Counted from the stretch's first letter, positions 44,259 to 55,035 are shown. The stretch: 64,000 nt of DNA from Acidimicrobiia bacterium (GCA_022820505.1 JAJEFK010000053.1:62001-126000), one strand, 5' to 3'. Numbers and translations are program-made. The notes: generated from the sequence alone by a model not told the origin.

Positions 44259-45452
44259 TCACCCGACCAGGTCTGCGATGCGACTGATGCCTTCGCCAAG
44301 GTCGTCGAGCCCGAGAGCGAACGAGAAGCGCGCGTAGCCGGGGGCGCCGAAGGCCTCGCCGGGCACGAAGGCCACCTTCGCGTGCTCGAGCACGGCCGCG
44401 GCCAACTCGAGCGTGGTCGTGGCTTCCGTGCCGCCGTAGCTGCGCCCCAGCAGCCCTTCCATGTTCGGGAATGCGTAGAACGCGCCCTCGGGCTCGGGGC
44501 AGTCCACGCCGTCAATCGAGTTGAGCATCTCGGTGATGCGCTGGCGCCGCGTATCGAACGCCGAGCGCATCATCGCGACCGCCTCGAGATCTCCCGAGAC
44601 CGCAGCAAGGGCAGCGGCTTGAGCCACGTTGCAGACGTTGGATGTGGCGTGGCTCTGCAGGTTGGTGGCCGCAGCGATCACGTCTGCCGGCCCAGCCATC
44701 CACCCGACCCGCCAGCCCGTCATGGCGTAGGTCTTGGCCACGCCGTTCAGCACGACACAGCGGTCGGCGATCTCGGGCACCAGCACGGGAAGCGAGTAGT
44801 GCTCGGCATCGCCGTAGGTCAGGTGCTCGTAGATCTCGTCGGTGATCACCCACAATCCGTTCTCGACGGCCCACTGGCCGATCGCCACGATCTCGTCGTG
44901 CGGGTAGACGGCACCGGTCGGGTTCGACGGCGACACGAACAGCACAGCCTTGGTGCGCTCGGTGCGCGCCGCTTCGAGCTGTTCGACGCTGACCCGGAAG
45001 CCCGACTCAATGCCGGCGAACACGTCCACCGGGACGCCTCCGAACACACGGATCGCCTCGGGATACGTCGTCCAGTAGGGCGCAGGCAGCAGCACCTCGT
45101 CGCCGGGGTCCACCAGCGCAGCCATGGTGTTGTAGACGGCCTGCTTGCCGCCGTTGGTGACCAGGAACTGGCTGGCATCCCAGTCGAGACCGCTGTCCCG
45201 CTTGGTCTTGGCTGCCAGGGCGGCTTTCAGCGCGGGCTGCCCCCCGGCGGGCGAATAGCGGTGATTGGCAGCGTCGCGACACGCAGCTATTGCTGCGTCC
45301 ACGATGTGCTCGGGGGTCGGGAAGTCGGGCTCGCCGGCGCCGAAGCCGATCACGTTCTCCCCCGCCGCCCGCAGCGCCTTGGCCTTGGCATCCACCGCCA
45401 GGGTTGCCGACGGCGCGATGCCCGCCAGCGCTCTCGAAACTCGATTGCTCAT
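44259..45452 (-). CDS. Aspartate-type PLP aminotransferase
   Basis: A 397-residue fold-type-I aminotransferase from the ATG at 45452 (GGGAGA site). Signatures are [24 protein letters not shown], the PLP Lys in [17 protein letters not shown], and ARFSFAL with the substrate Arg near the C-terminus. It is most like the AspC/class-Ib group that transfers between aspartate or glutamate and keto acids. It is co-transcribed with serA, so it may also use a serine-pathway keto acid. Confidence 0.9.
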   Translation of the reverse strand: MSNRVSRALAGIAPSATLAVDAKAKALRAAGENVIGFGAGEPDFPTPEHIVDAAIAACRDAANHRYSPAGGQPALKAALAAKTKRDSGLDWDASQFLVTNGGKQAVYNTMAALVDPGDEVLLPAPYWTTYPEAIRVFGGVPVDVFAGIESGFRVSVEQLEAARTERTKAVLFVSPSNPTGAVYPHDEIVAIGQWAVENGLWVITDEIYEHLTYGDAEHYSLPVLVPEIADRCVVLNGVAKTYAMTGWRVGWMAGPADVIAAATNLQSHATSNVCNVAQAAALAAVSGDLEAVAMMRSAFDTRRQRITEMLNSIDGVDCPEPEGAFYAFPNMEGLLGRSYGGTEATTTLELAAAVLEHAKVAFVPGEAFGAPGYARFSFALGLDDLGEGISRIADLVG

Positions 45453-45589
45453 TGGGCGTCTCCCGTCTGCTCGACGCGCTGCCGCGAACGCCCGACAGTC
45501 TCGCCGCCAAGTCACGTTGCGCCACCATGGGCAACTTGTTGCGAAAATGTGGTTGTCGGCAGCACGGCCGGGCGCAATAGTGGCAGCCA

Positions 45590-46738
45590 ATGGCTGGCAC
45601 TCCCCCATCGATTTCGATTCCCGCAGAACTGCGGCCTGCCGACGGGCGTTTCGGCTCCGGCCCGTCCAAGGTTCGGCCCGAGGCCGTCAAGGCGCTCGAA
45701 GCCCGTGCGCTCGACTACTTGGGCACGTCGCACCGTCGCACCGGCGTGCGCTCAGTGGTCGGCCGACTGCGGACAGCGATGACCGAACTGTTCGGGCTCG
45801 GCGACGGCTGGGAGGTGGTGCTGGGCAACGGCGGCAGCACCGGCTTCTGGGACGCGGCGGCCTTCTCGCTGATCGAGCGACGGGCACAGCACCTGACCTT
45901 CGGCGAGTTCTCCGAGAAGTTCTCGGCCGTCACGGCTGCTGCCCCGCACCTGGAGGATCCGGTGGTCATCACAGCGCCGTACGGCAGCCACCCCGTGCCC
46001 GAGGCGGCAGACGCCGCCGAGGTCGACGTGTACGCGCTGACGCACAACGAGACGTCGACCGGCGTGGCGATGCCGCTGACGCAGCCGCAACTGGGCCCTT
46101 GCCGGCAAGGCGTGCCGCCAGCGCTCATCATGGTCGACGCCACCTCGGCGGCCGGAGCGATGACGTGGGATCCCCGCGATGTCGACTGCTACTACTTCGC
46201 CCCGCAGAAGGCGTTTGCGGCAGATGGCGGGCTGTTCATCGCGCTGTGCTCGCCGGCAGCCATTGAGCGGATCGAGCGGATCGATACTTCGGGTCGCTAC
46301 AAGCCCGCCACGCTCGATTTGGCAATCGCCGTCCGCAATTCTCGCCAGGATCAGACCTACAACACCCCGGCGCTTGCCACGATCCTGCTGACGCTCGAGA
46401 CGGCAGAATGGATGCTCGACGGCGGCGGACTCGGCTGGGCTGCGTCCCGTTCGGCAGCATCCAGCGGTGCCGTGTACGGCTGGGCGGCGCAACGCGACTT
46501 CGCCTCGCCGTTCGTTGGAGATGAGGCCATGCGCTCCCCCGTCGTTTGCACTATCGACTTCGAGGGCGTCAGCGCAGACGACATCGCGGCGGCACTGCGC
46601 GCCAACGACATCGTCGATACCGAGGGCTACCGCAAGCTGGGCCGAAACCAGCTGCGCATCGCGGCATTCCCTGCAATCGATCCGGCCGATGCCGAAGCGC
46701 TCACTGCATGCATCGACTACATCGTCGAGCAGCTCTAG
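45590..46738 (+). CDS. serC: Phosphoserine aminotransferase
   Basis: A 382-residue enzyme of the actinobacterial SerC type. It opens with [16 protein letters not shown], has [14 protein letters not shown], and the PLP Lys is in [14 protein letters not shown]. It converts 3-phosphohydroxypyruvate to phosphoserine. It is divergent from the aminotransferase-serA pair; the 137 bp between the starts should contain both promoters. Confidence 0.94.
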   Translation: MAGTPPSISIPAELRPADGRFGSGPSKVRPEAVKALEARALDYLGTSHRRTGVRSVVGRLRTAMTELFGLGDGWEVVLGNGGSTGFWDAAAFSLIERRAQHLTFGEFSEKFSAVTAAAPHLEDPVVITAPYGSHPVPEAADAAEVDVYALTHNETSTGVAMPLTQPQLGPCRQGVPPALIMVDATSAAGAMTWDPRDVDCYYFAPQKAFAADGGLFIALCSPAAIERIERIDTSGRYKPATLDLAIAVRNSRQDQTYNTPALATILLTLETAEWMLDGGGLGWAASRSAASSGAVYGWAAQRDFASPFVGDEAMRSPVVCTIDFEGVSADDIAAALRANDIVDTEGYRKLGRNQLRIAAFPAIDPADAEALTACIDYIVEQL

Positions 46739-46766
46739 CGCCGCATCGACCGACGGCCGGCGCGCC

Positions 46767-47312
46767 TCACGTCTTGATCACCAGCGTGCCCGCCGCCTTG
46801 TCATGCCAGCCCCGGTAGAACGGTTCATGACCGATGGTCAGCACGCACAGCAGGAAGAAGAGAGCGCCTGGGATCTGGACATAGGGCACGGCGAGGGGCA
46901 GTATCAGCACAGCCCAGCGGCCAAGCGACTTGCGCCAGCCAGGTACTCCGCCTGAAGCGACATCCACGACCCTGATCCTGAGAATTCGCTTGCCGAGCGT
47001 TTGGCCCCAAACGGCCGTAGGCACGACCTCGTAGACGACGTCCACCAGCGCCGTCAGCAGAAACGCTCCGAACGCAGCCAGTACCAGCGCTCCGAGCGTC
47101 GTGATGTTCGTGCCCTCATCGACGACAAGGGCGTCCCGACCTCGGATGAATGCCCAGATGCCCGCCGGAGCCGTGACAATCACCGCGTCGAGAGTGCGGG
47201 CGCCGAGGCGCTCGACTGGCCGGGCCAACTGAACGGTCTGGCCCGATGCGAGCCGAGCCCAGCCGGACTGCCACTCGTCGCCTGAAACACGCAGCCGGTC
47301 GGAGTCGGTCAT
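46767..47312 (-). CDS. RDD-family membrane protein
   Basis: A 181-residue protein with the RDD fold: an Arg-Asp start (RLGARTLDAVI), about three helices, GQTLGKRILRIRVVD between helices, and the ending HDKAAGTLVIKT. A soluble N-terminus has GWARLASGQTVQLARP. It is a paralogue of the next gene upstream, sharing W(H/G)DK(A/S)AGTLV. RDD proteins are membrane proteins of mostly unknown, possibly ion-transport, role. Confidence 0.85.
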   Translation of the reverse strand: MTDSDRLRVSGDEWQSGWARLASGQTVQLARPVERLGARTLDAVIVTAPAGIWAFIRGRDALVVDEGTNITTLGALVLAAFGAFLLTALVDVVYEVVPTAVWGQTLGKRILRIRVVDVASGGVPGWRKSLGRWAVLILPLAVPYVQIPGALFFLLCVLTIGHEPFYRGWHDKAAGTLVIKT

Positions 47313-47356
47313 TCAGCGTTCTCGTCCTCGTCGACCCGGCCGGACGGGCGGCTTGC

Positions 47357-47875
47357 TCAGGTGCGTACGACGAGGGTGCCGGCCGACTTGTCGTGCCATC
47401 CCTGGTAGACGCGGTCCCACGTGAGGCTGAGATAGCACAGCATGGAAACCAGCCCACCGATGAACGGGATCAGAAAGACCAGACCCGGTATCGCCCACCT
47501 GCCGAGTGCCTTGCCCCAGCCGGGCACGCCGCCGTGCGTGGCGTGAATCACCTTGATGCCGGTCATCCGCTTGCCGAGCGTCTGACCCCAGATGGCGACC
47601 TGCACGACCTCGTACACGAGCCAGATGGCCAAGAAGATCAGCATCGTGCCGAAAAACCCGCCCGTCGACAGATCCGTGTCATCAGAGTCAACCGACCCGG
47701 CCACAATGACCAGCACGATCACGAAGTTGATGATGGAGGCGATGATGATGTCGAGGATCCGACCTCCGAAGCGTGCTCCCGGCCGGGCCAACTCGACGGT
47801 CTCTCCGGATCCGAGTTCGGCCCAGCCTGTGCGTTGACCTCCGTCTGACATGGGTGGTTCGCTGAAATCGCTCAA
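47357..47875 (-). CDS. RDD-family membrane protein (paralogue)
   Basis: A 172-residue paralogue of 46767-47312 in the same order: GWAELGSGETVELARP, RFGGRILDIIIAS, GQTLGKRMTGIKVI, then WHDKSAGTLVVRT. The two are 44 bp apart in tandem, a local gene duplication. The middle loop differs. Confidence 0.85.
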   Translation of the reverse strand: MSDFSEPPMSDGGQRTGWAELGSGETVELARPGARFGGRILDIIIASIINFVIVLVIVAGSVDSDDTDLSTGGFFGTMLIFLAIWLVYEVVQVAIWGQTLGKRMTGIKVIHATHGGVPGWGKALGRWAIPGLVFLIPFIGGLVSMLCYLSLTWDRVYQGWHDKSAGTLVVRT

Positions 47876-47917
47876 GGGTCGCCTCCGCAGTAATCGTGGC
47901 CGGCCGGTCCGCGCATG

Positions 47918-48541
47918 CTAATTCTGCGCGGGGTCGTCGGGATAGTGGGCTAGCAGCCGAGCGGGCGGTGACTGGCGCGCCAGCACGTCGTACCAGAGCG
48001 TGGTGGCATCGGCAGTCAGGTCGCCGGGCATCGAGTCGAACACCCACCAGCAGCCCGACTGCAGTTCGCCTCGCAACTGGCCGGGCCCCCACCCCGCGTG
48101 CCCGCCATAGATGCGCACGGCGACGACTGCAGCATCCAGTTCGGCTGGATCGGCGGTGAGGTCGACCAGCCCGACGACCCCATTGACGGTGCGCCACACG
48201 CCGCCGGCCTCGGACGACTCGGCGCCCGAGCCTTCGGGCGCCAGTGCTTCGCCGGCCGCGGGATCCATCGTTGCACCGAGCGCCAGCAGACCCTGCGGCT
48301 CCACCGGCCCGCCGAGCCCGACGGCCGCCTCCTCGGCGAAACGTGATGCCCAGCGCGGAACCGCGGCGACGCACGAGATATCCGACACCCGGTTGATGAC
48401 CACGCCCAGCGTGCCCGCCTCCTGATGTTCGATCACGAACACCACCGTGCGATCGAAGTTGGGATCCACCAAGCGTGGCGTCGCCACGAGCAGGTCACCC
48501 GCAGCGGGCACCCGCACCGGCGTCACGACAACCTCGACCAC
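47918..48541 (-). CDS. YqgE/AlgH (UPF0301) family protein
   Basis: A 207-residue protein with the UPF0301 landmarks: GDLLVATPRLVDPNFDRTVV at the start, GTLGVVINRVSD, then YGGHAGWGPGQLRGELQSGCW and the C-terminal LWYDVLAR. An acidic insertion (about residues 80-105) is longer than usual. It starts at the GTG at 48541. The family's function is unresolved. Confidence 0.92.
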   Translation of the reverse strand: MVEVVVTPVRVPAAGDLLVATPRLVDPNFDRTVVFVIEHQEAGTLGVVINRVSDISCVAAVPRWASRFAEEAAVGLGGPVEPQGLLALGATMDPAAGEALAPEGSGAESSEAGGVWRTVNGVVGLVDLTADPAELDAAVVAVRIYGGHAGWGPGQLRGELQSGCWWVFDSMPGDLTADATTLWYDVLARQSPPARLLAHYPDDPAQN

Positions 48542-48620
48542 GCCCCGATTCTGCCACCGCGCTGCAACGTCTCAGGCGCCCCGAACTAGGCGCGCCGCCT
48601 CGCGCGAAATGCTCAGAGGC

Positions 48621-49658
48621 TCAGGAGACAGCGCCGCCCGAGGCCGCGGTGACATCCTGGCGGCCCGCGGTGATCCACGGCATCATCGCCCGCAGCTCCG
48701 CACCGACCTGCTCGATGGGGTGCTGCTTGCCTTCCTCGACCATCCGGCGGTAGTTGGGCAGCCCGTTGCGGTTCTCGTCGATCCACTCCCGGGCGAAGCT
48801 GCCGTCCTGGATCTCCGCCAAGATGCGCTTCATCTCTGCCCGGGTCTCGTCGGTGATGATGCGTGCGCCACGAGTCATGTCGCCGTACTCGGCCGTGGTC
48901 GAGATGGAGTAGCGCATGCCCGAGATGCCCGCCTCGTAGATGAAGTCGACGATCAGCTTCACCTCGTGCAGCGTCTCGAAGTAGGCCGACTCGGGCTGGT
49001 AGCCGGCCTCCACCAGCGTCTCGTAACCGGCCCGGATCAGCTCGGTGAGGCCGCCGCAGAGCACCACCTGCTCGCCGAACAGGTCGGTCTCGGTCTCCTC
49101 GGCGAACGTGGTGGTCAGCACGCCGCCCCGTGTGCCGCCGATGCCCTTGGCATAGGCCAGCGCGTCGGCCAGCGCACGCCCGCTGGCGTCCTGGTGAATC
49201 GCCACGAGCGCCGGAACGCCGCCGCCCTCCACGTAGGTGCGCCGGACGTTGTGGCCCGGCCCCTTGGGGGCGATCATCCACACATCGACCTCGTCGGGCG
49301 GGCTGATCTGGCCGAAGTGAATGTTGAAGCCGTGCGAGAAGGCGATCGCGTTGCCCGGCTGCAGGTTCGGCGCGATCGACTCGTCGTAGATGGCGGCCTG
49401 ATCGGTGTCGGGCAGCGCCATCATGATGATGTCGGCCTCGGCGGCAGCGCCTGCGACGTCGGCCACGCGCAGGCCCTCGGCCTCGGCCTTGGCACGGGAA
49501 GACGAGCCTTCCCGCAGCCCCACGACGACGTCCACGCCGCTGTCGCGCAAGTTCAGGGCGTGAGCGTGGCCCTGGGAGCCATAGCCCATGACCGCCACCG
49601 TGCGGCCAGCGAGCTGGCTGAGGTCTGCGTCTTCTTCGTAATAGATGGTCGCGGGCAT
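48621..49658 (-). CDS. ilvC: Ketol-acid reductoisomerase
   Basis: A 345-residue class-I enzyme. NADPH-binding is [19 protein letters not shown] followed by the Ser-rich loop [10 protein letters not shown], and the Mg site includes [17 protein letters not shown] and the Glu-rich [19 protein letters not shown]. It is the second common step of valine/isoleucine synthesis. It follows ilvN by 46 bp in the ilvBNC order. Confidence 0.96.
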   Translation of the reverse strand: MPATIYYEEDADLSQLAGRTVAVMGYGSQGHAHALNLRDSGVDVVVGLREGSSSRAKAEAEGLRVADVAGAAAEADIIMMALPDTDQAAIYDESIAPNLQPGNAIAFSHGFNIHFGQISPPDEVDVWMIAPKGPGHNVRRTYVEGGGVPALVAIHQDASGRALADALAYAKGIGGTRGGVLTTTFAEETETDLFGEQVVLCGGLTELIRAGYETLVEAGYQPESAYFETLHEVKLIVDFIYEAGISGMRYSISTTAEYGDMTRGARIITDETRAEMKRILAEIQDGSFAREWIDENRNGLPNYRRMVEEGKQHPIEQVGAELRAMMPWITAGRQDVTAASGGAVS

Positions 49659-49704
49659 TCGCGTCGTTCCTCTCCGGGTCAGCGTTGGCGGCAGTCTGCC
49701 AGTC

Positions 49705-50274
49705 TCAGGCGGTCATGCCGACGGCGGGCTCATCGGCGTCGAGCGCCCGCAGTGCGATGCGGCCCGTGCGCTGCAGCACGTGCAGGCCGAACGGGCGCAG
49801 TTGGCGCTCGCACCGGTCGAGCCGGTCCGGATGGGCGCTCACGCTCACAATCGCCTCGCCGTCGGCGTGATCGAGCACTTCCCCGCCGTACTCCGAGATC
49901 ACATCGGTGACGGCTTCGAGGTCGGCGGCGCCGACGCGGGCCAGCATCAGCTCCCGTTCGAGCGAATCGGACGGGTGCAGCTCGCTGATGTTGATCACGT
50001 TGACGAGCTTGTCGAGCTGCTTCGCGATCTGGTTGACGTCGGTGTTGTGGACATCCACGACGATCGTGATGCGGCTGTAGGAGGGATCGGCCGTCGGGGC
50101 CACTGCCAGCGAGAAGATGTTGAAGCCGCGCCGGCTGAACAGCCCGGCGATCCTCGCGAGAACGCCGAACTTGTTCTCCACGATGGCCGCGAAGATGTGC
50201 AGGTCGGGTTCCTGCGGCAGGCTCACCACCGCGGATTCCTCAGGGGACAGGTTCGTGCCCGGCGCGCCGCTCAC
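49705..50274 (-). CDS. ilvN: Acetolactate synthase small (regulatory) subunit
   Basis: A 189-residue ACT-domain protein ([20 protein letters not shown] at the front, [14 protein letters not shown] between ACT domain and C-terminal domain). It gives valine feedback to IlvB. The GTG at 50274 is chosen because it lies in the GTGA of tandem copy 1 and gives [14 protein letters not shown] nearby ATG at 50289 in the same frame adds five residues. An intervening 20-codon ORF links it to ilvB. Confidence 0.93.
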   Translation of the reverse strand: MSGAPGTNLSPEESAVVSLPQEPDLHIFAAIVENKFGVLARIAGLFSRRGFNIFSLAVAPTADPSYSRITIVVDVHNTDVNQIAKQLDKLVNVINISELHPSDSLERELMLARVGAADLEAVTDVISEYGGEVLDHADGEAIVSVSAHPDRLDRCERQLRPFGLHVLQRTGRIALRALDADEPAVGMTA

Positions 50275-50339
50275 GACGGCCTGCCGCATTGCGCGCCGCT
50301 CATGACGGCACTACTGCATTGCGCGCCGCTCACGACGGC
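50262..50339. repeat. Three tandem copies of a ~29-bp unit at the ilvB-ilvN junction
   Basis: The 19-bp core gcgcgccgctcacgacggc occurs at 50262-50280, 50291-50309 (one mismatch, cat for cac) and 50321-50339, with spacings of 29 and 30 bp. Each copy carries GTGA or ATGA on the coding strand. Copy 3 holds the ilvB stop and copy 1 holds the ilvN start. Confidence 0.92.
50271..50333 (-). CDS. Possible 20-codon bridging ORF between ilvB and ilvN
   Basis: A GTG at 50333 overlaps the ilvB stop (GTGA). The frame reads [20 protein letters not shown] and stops at 50271-50273, where the TGA overlaps the ilvN GTG (GTGA). It exists only because the 29-bp unit was triplicated. It may keep translational coupling between the two subunits. 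No evidence for a functional peptide. Confidence 0.3.
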   Translation of the reverse strand: MSGAQCSSAVMSGAQCGRPS

Positions 50340-52084
50340 GCGCTGCCCTTCAAGGCCGCGTCGGCGTCGCCCTCGGGACCGAGGATGATGTCGTCGTTGG
50401 ACCCTCCGGCCGGCACCATCGGGTACACCTTCTCCTCGGTGTCGACGCGGAAGTCGATCACCACCGGACGGTCGTTGACAGCGTTCGCCTTGGTGATGGC
50501 AGGAACGACTTCCTCCGCTGATTCAACCCGGATGCCGACGCAGCCCATCGCCTCGGCCCAACCGACGTAATCAGGGTGGTCGGCGCTGAGATACACCTCG
50601 CTGTAGCGCTCGGCGTAGAAGAGCTCCTGCCACTGGCGCACCATGCCCAAGTAGGCGTTGTTGAGGATGCCCACCTTCACGGGGATGTTCTCGGCACTGG
50701 CGGAGATCAGCTCCTGCGCAGTCATCTGGAAACAGCCGTCGCCGTCGATGGCCCACACCGTTCGGTCCGGCCGGCCCACCTTGGCCCCGATCGCCGCAGG
50801 CACGGCGAATCCCATGGTCCCCAGACCGCCTGAGTTCACCCAGGTGTAGGGGTGGTCGAACTGCCAGAACTGGCTGGCCCACATCTGGTGCTGGCCCACG
50901 CCCGCCACGACGATCGTGTCGTCAGGAGTGTGATCACGCAGCTGCTCCACTACGTACTGCGGCTTGAGCGGGTGGCCGCTCGACGGCTGGTCATAGCTCA
51001 GGGGGTACTGCTCCTGCCAGCCGGAGACGGTCGACTTCCACACAGATCGATCCGCCATCGCATCGGTGACGGAGCTGCCGTCGCCGGGGCGCAGCGCTTC
51101 GATCAGCGCTTCGATCGCCACCTTGGCATCTCCGGCGACCGGCACATCGGGCACCCGCACCTTGCCGTGCTCGGCCGGGTCGATATCGACGTGAATGACC
51201 TTGGCAGCGGGGGCGAAGTGCGCGGGGTTGCCCGTGACCCGGTCATCGAAGCGCGCTCCGAGGTTGATCAGCAGATCGGCCTGCTGCATCGCTGTCACCG
51301 CGGTGTAGTTGCCGTGCATACCCGGCATGCCGAGGCACAGCCGGTGACGGTCGGGGAACACGCCACGGGCCATCAACGTCGTGACCACGTGGATGTCGCA
51401 CATCTCGGCGAGCTCTCGCAGCGCTTCCGCCGCTCGGGCCTTCAGCAGCCCGCCGCCGGCGTAGATGACCGGACGCTCCGCCGTGCGGATGAGCCGGGCA
51501 GCTTCGGCAATGGCGGCCGGGTCGATCTCATGGCGGGGCCGGTAGCCGGGCAGGTCGACGCCGTCGGGCCAGTACCAGTCCATCGTGGCGTTGCTGACGT
51601 CCTTGGGCAGGTCGATCAGCACCGGGCCCGGACGCCCCGTCGTGGCGATGTGAAACGCCTCGGCCACGATGCGCGGGATGTCGGCCGGGTCGGTCACGAG
51701 GTAGTTGTGCTTGGTGACCGCCATGGTGATGCCGGTGGTGTCGCACTCCTGGAAGGCGTCGGAGCCGATGGCCGACATGGCAACCTGGCCGGTCACGACG
51801 ACCATCGGGATCGAGTCCATGAAGGCGTCGCACAGCGGTGTCACGATGTTCGTGGCTGCAGGCCCGCTCGTGACCATCGCCACGCCCGGCTTGCCCGTGA
51901 CGTGCGCGTAGCCCTGCGCCATGTGGCCGGCGCCTTGTTCATGGCGCACGAGGACGTGGCGGATCGGCGAGTCGAGCACGGGGTCGTAGACCGGGAGGAT
52001 TGCCCCGCCGGGCAGGCCGAACATGACTTCGACGCCGCTCATCTCCAGGCTTCGCATCAGTGCCTGAGCGCCGGTGAGCTCCAT
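50330..52084 (-). CDS. ilvB: Acetolactate synthase large subunit
   Basis: A 584-residue TPP enzyme from the ATG at 52084 (AGGAGA site nine bases upstream). [16 protein letters not shown] has the catalytic Glu, the FAD region follows (FDDRVTGN), and the TPP motif is [15 protein letters not shown]. It makes acetolactate or acetohydroxybutyrate with IlvN. It follows a leader with a terminator-like hairpin, so attenuation is likely. The longer frame upstream is leader, not protein. Confidence 0.96.
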   Translation of the reverse strand: MELTGAQALMRSLEMSGVEVMFGLPGGAILPVYDPVLDSPIRHVLVRHEQGAGHMAQGYAHVTGKPGVAMVTSGPAATNIVTPLCDAFMDSIPMVVVTGQVAMSAIGSDAFQECDTTGITMAVTKHNYLVTDPADIPRIVAEAFHIATTGRPGPVLIDLPKDVSNATMDWYWPDGVDLPGYRPRHEIDPAAIAEAARLIRTAERPVIYAGGGLLKARAAEALRELAEMCDIHVVTTLMARGVFPDRHRLCLGMPGMHGNYTAVTAMQQADLLINLGARFDDRVTGNPAHFAPAAKVIHVDIDPAEHGKVRVPDVPVAGDAKVAIEALIEALRPGDGSSVTDAMADRSVWKSTVSGWQEQYPLSYDQPSSGHPLKPQYVVEQLRDHTPDDTIVVAGVGQHQMWASQFWQFDHPYTWVNSGGLGTMGFAVPAAIGAKVGRPDRTVWAIDGDGCFQMTAQELISASAENIPVKVGILNNAYLGMVRQWQELFYAERYSEVYLSADHPDYVGWAEAMGCVGIRVESAEEVVPAITKANAVNDRPVVIDFRVDTEEKVYPMVPAGGSNDDIILGPEGDADAALKGSAPS

Positions 52085-52101
52085 GAAGATTCTCCTGAAA
52101 C

Positions 52102-52125
52102 AAAAAAGCCCCCCGAGCGGGAGGC
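52102..52125 (-). terminator. Leader terminator (attenuator) before ilvB
   Basis: On the minus strand GCCTCCC-GCTC-GGGGGGC forms a GC-rich 7-8-bp stem followed by TTTTTT, placed 18 bp before the ilvB start. A terminator inside a 5' leader is the hallmark of attenuation in biosynthetic operons. Confidence 0.85.
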
Positions 52126-52230
52126 AGGGCGAGCGCGGACGAAGCGGCTCGCCTAGATGAGTACCCCTCCTGTCGCGCCGCGCCTCGCAGGCTCGGCCGG
52201 GCAGCCGGTTCGGCGTGCTGACGCGCTCAC
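52126..52230 (-). promoter_or_regulatory. ilvB leader with alternative hairpin and possible leader peptide
   Basis: Upstream of the terminator, GGCGAGC (52147-52153) can pair with GCTCGCC (52128-52134). The first arm abuts a TAG stop (52153-52155) preceded by GTA CTC ATC, i.e. Val-Leu-Ile codons. A 25-codon frame from a GTG at 52230 ends in these codons. Ribosome stalling on Val-Leu-Ile would mask the first arm. The GTG has no good Shine-Dalgarno site, so the peptide is unproven; the arrangement is typical of ilv attenuators. Confidence 0.5.
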
Positions 52231-52337
52231 CGGCACATTCTGTCGGGCCGTTGCGGCGTCCACAACCTGCGGGGTGCCTGCGCCGCGGCCGAGCCTGCGC
52301 CCGCTGTGGAGGCGGCGGCTGGGCGTACATTGGCCGG

Positions 52338-53690
52338 GTGCGGGGCGGACGGCTGTTCAGCATCGCCGCCTGCGCTGCGGCCATCACTGCCGGGGCGCTG
52401 GCAGCGGGGTGTTCTGACATCGGCATCGACGAGGGCGCCGGCCCCGTCGTCGGCAGTCGAGACGGCGCGGGCAACGCCGCGACAAGCGAGCCTGCGACCA
52501 CGCTGCCGCTGACCCAGACACCCGAGTACATCGCATCAAACACACCCTGTCCGCAGGGGTTGACCGAGTTGGGCGCGGTACCGCTGGGCGAGGCCGCGCC
52601 CGGGCGCTCAGCGACGCTGATGCCGTTCATCGACCTGGCCGAGGCGACGGTGATGGTCTTCGACAGCGCGGGCGCAGCAGGCGGCGGGTTCGTGGGCGAT
52701 CGCCGGGGACGCATCTGGCGATTTGCACCCAACTTCGCAGCGCAGGCCGGCCGCGACTTCGGCGCGGTCATCAGCGCGGAGCCCGTCGCCGATTTCTCCT
52801 CGAACACTGCGGCCGAGCACGACCAAGGCCTGGTGGGCATGACGCTGGGACCCGACGGGCGGCTGTGGATCAACCGAACCGACCGCCACGGGTCCAGCGT
52901 GCTCACGGTGCTCATGCCGAGCGCGGACAGAACGACGCTGGAGGGTCGCTATGCCGATGTGCTGGAGGTGAAGCAGACCAATGCACAGCACAACGGCGGC
53001 GACCTGCTGTTCGACCCGGATGGGCTGCTCTACGTGTCATTCGGCGACGGCGGCGGACTCGGCGATCCACGCCATCACGGTCAGAACCTCACCACCCCGC
53101 TGGGGGCTGTGCTGCGATTCGCAGTCGAAGGCGGCAGCAGCACCGATCCCGGCGACTGGCGCTTGACACCAGCGCCCGGCAATCCCGATCTCGGACCCGG
53201 CAGCGACCCGCACATCTGGGCCTACGGGGCGCGCAACCCGTTCCGCATCTCGCTCGATGAGCCGACCGGCACGTTGTGGATCTCCGACGTCGGCCAACAG
53301 TGCATGGAAGAAGTCACGGTGCTTGGCCTCGACGAGGGCGGCGCCAACTTGGGCTGGAATGCCTACGAAGGCAGCCGGCGCTTCGTAGGCGACGAGCTTG
53401 CCAACCACCGGCCGCCCGATCTGGAATACCGGCATGGGCGGGGCCTGTGCGCCGTCATCGGGGGCCACGTCTACCGGGGCAGCCAGCTCGAATGGCTGGC
53501 CGGCCGCTATGTCTTCGCCGACCTCTGCGGGGGTGACATCTACGCGGCGGCGGTGGCGCCCGGCACGCAGCCTGACGAGGTCTGGCACTTGGGCGTGAGC
53601 ACGCCGCGACCGGTCGGGTTCGCGGTCGACGCAGCGGGCGAGCTCTACGTGATCGACATGGAAATCGGCGTGTGGCGCCTCACCGGATGA
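52338..53690 (+). CDS. PQQ-dependent sugar dehydrogenase-like lipoprotein
   Basis: A 450-residue protein from the GTG at 52338. The lipoprotein signal ends [12 protein letters not shown]. The mature part is a six-bladed glucose/sorbosone dehydrogenase propeller: [58 protein letters not shown] and WNAYEG. Family members oxidise aldoses with PQQ; some (HHIP-like) are non-catalytic. The conserved His in EHDQG and Arg/Asn in GARNPFR are present. No PQQ biosynthesis genes are in the window. Confidence 0.85.
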   Translation: MRGGRLFSIAACAAAITAGALAAGCSDIGIDEGAGPVVGSRDGAGNAATSEPATTLPLTQTPEYIASNTPCPQGLTELGAVPLGEAAPGRSATLMPFIDLAEATVMVFDSAGAAGGGFVGDRRGRIWRFAPNFAAQAGRDFGAVISAEPVADFSSNTAAEHDQGLVGMTLGPDGRLWINRTDRHGSSVLTVLMPSADRTTLEGRYADVLEVKQTNAQHNGGDLLFDPDGLLYVSFGDGGGLGDPRHHGQNLTTPLGAVLRFAVEGGSSTDPGDWRLTPAPGNPDLGPGSDPHIWAYGARNPFRISLDEPTGTLWISDVGQQCMEEVTVLGLDEGGANLGWNAYEGSRRFVGDELANHRPPDLEYRHGRGLCAVIGGHVYRGSQLEWLAGRYVFADLCGGDIYAAAVAPGTQPDEVWHLGVSTPRPVGFAVDAAGELYVIDMEIGVWRLTG

Positions 53691-53724
53691 CGCACGCAGC
53701 ACCTACTGGGTCCGGGAAGTAGCC

Positions 53725-55035
53725 GTGTTTCGACGCACGGTCTATGACCGTGAGATCCTGCTGCTCGCAGTGCCGGCGTTCGGGGCGCTGATCGCCGAGC
53801 CGCTGTATGTGCTCACCGACAGGGCAATCGTCGGGAGACTCGGCACGCCCGAGCTGGCGGGGCTCGCCATCGCCTCGGCCATCCTGCTCAGTGCTCACGC
53901 AATTCTGATCTTCCTCGCCTACGGCACGACCGGCCTCGTCGGCCGGCTCGTGGGGGCCGGATCGCTGCGGCGAGCGGCCGAACAGGGCATCGCCGGCATG
54001 TGGCTGTCGATCGGGCTGGGCGTGGTCTTCAGCCTGGGCATGTGGGCCGGCTCGGGCTATCTCGTCGATGTGTTCGACCCGACCCCGGAAGTCGCTGATC
54101 ACGCGCTCACGTACCTGAGGATCAGCCTCATCGGCTTTACCGCGTTGCTGGCGGGCATGGCGGCCACGGGCTACCTGCGAGGCACCCAGGACACGGTCAC
54201 CCCCCTCGTGATCGCCGTGGCTTCAGCCGCAGGGAACCTGCTGATCGAACTCGTGCTGGTGTTCGAGCTCGACATGGGCATCGCCGGCGCGGCCTGGTCA
54301 ACGGTCATCGCCCAGTGGGGTGCCGCCCTGGCCTTCGCCGTCGCCGTCCATCGCCACGTTCGGGCGGTTGGCGCGCGGCTGCGGCTCGTTGCTTCTGCGG
54401 CGTGGCGTTACGCCCGTGTCGGCGCCCAGATGTTCGTGCGCACGGCATCGTTGCGGGGCGCGTTCGTGCTGGCTGCGGTATTCGCGGCCCGTATCGGCAC
54501 CACTGAGGTGGCATCGCACGAGATCGGCGTGCAGATCTGGTCGTTCTTCTCGCTCGCCCTCGACGCAGTGGCGATTGCTGGTCAGGCCATGGTGGCCAAG
54601 GAACTCGGCGCCAGCCGACCCGAGGTGGCTCGCGCAGCCAGCGTCCGCATGATCGGCATGAGCATCCAGCTCAGCGCAGTGTTCGGGCTGTTTCTCGTAC
54701 TGCTGCGCGGACCGCTGGCATCGATCTTCAGCAACGACCCCGCTGTTGTCGCGCTCAGCGGCTTCATCCTGCTGTTCGTCGCCGTCGCGCAGCCTGTCAA
54801 TGCCGCCGCCTTCGCCTTCGACGGCATCTTCATCGGCGCCGGCGACTTGGGCTTCCTGGCACGGGCGATGGCCGGTGCCGCGGCGGGTTTCGCGATCGTC
54901 GGCGGTGCGGTGCGCATCCTGGATCTGGGCATCGGCTGGCTGTGGGTGGCGCTCACCCTGTTCATGTTCTTCCGAGCTGCGCCGCAGTGGGTCCGCTTCA
55001 GAGGCGACGCTTGGCTTCGCACCGGCGAGGACTGA
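53725..55035 (+). CDS. MATE-family (DinF-like) efflux transporter
   Basis: A 436-residue protein with about 12 hydrophobic helices in two halves. Start region ILLLAVPAFGALIAEPLYVL, then DRAIVGRLGTPELAGLAIA, and GYLRGTQDTVTPLVIAV, all DinF-type MATE features. It probably exports cationic or organic compounds using H+ or Na+. It starts at a GTG 35 bp after the sugar-dehydrogenase gene, possibly co-transcribed. Confidence 0.92.
   Translation: MFRRTVYDREILLLAVPAFGALIAEPLYVLTDRAIVGRLGTPELAGLAIASAILLSAHAILIFLAYGTTGLVGRLVGAGSLRRAAEQGIAGMWLSIGLGVVFSLGMWAGSGYLVDVFDPTPEVADHALTYLRISLIGFTALLAGMAATGYLRGTQDTVTPLVIAVASAAGNLLIELVLVFELDMGIAGAAWSTVIAQWGAALAFAVAVHRHVRAVGARLRLVASAAWRYARVGAQMFVRTASLRGAFVLAAVFAARIGTTEVASHEIGVQIWSFFSLALDAVAIAGQAMVAKELGASRPEVARAASVRMIGMSIQLSAVFGLFLVLLRGPLASIFSNDPAVVALSGFILLFVAVAQPVNAAAFAFDGIFIGAGDLGFLARAMAGAAAGFAIVGGAVRILDLGIGWLWVALTLFMFFRAAPQWVRFRGDAWLRTGED

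Noticed and set aside
52085-52915. N-terminal extension of IlvB to an 861-codon ORF
   Set aside because: The IlvB family starts at [14 protein letters not shown] with a good ribosome site. The upstream part overlaps the leader terminator and the divergent sugar-dehydrogenase gene.
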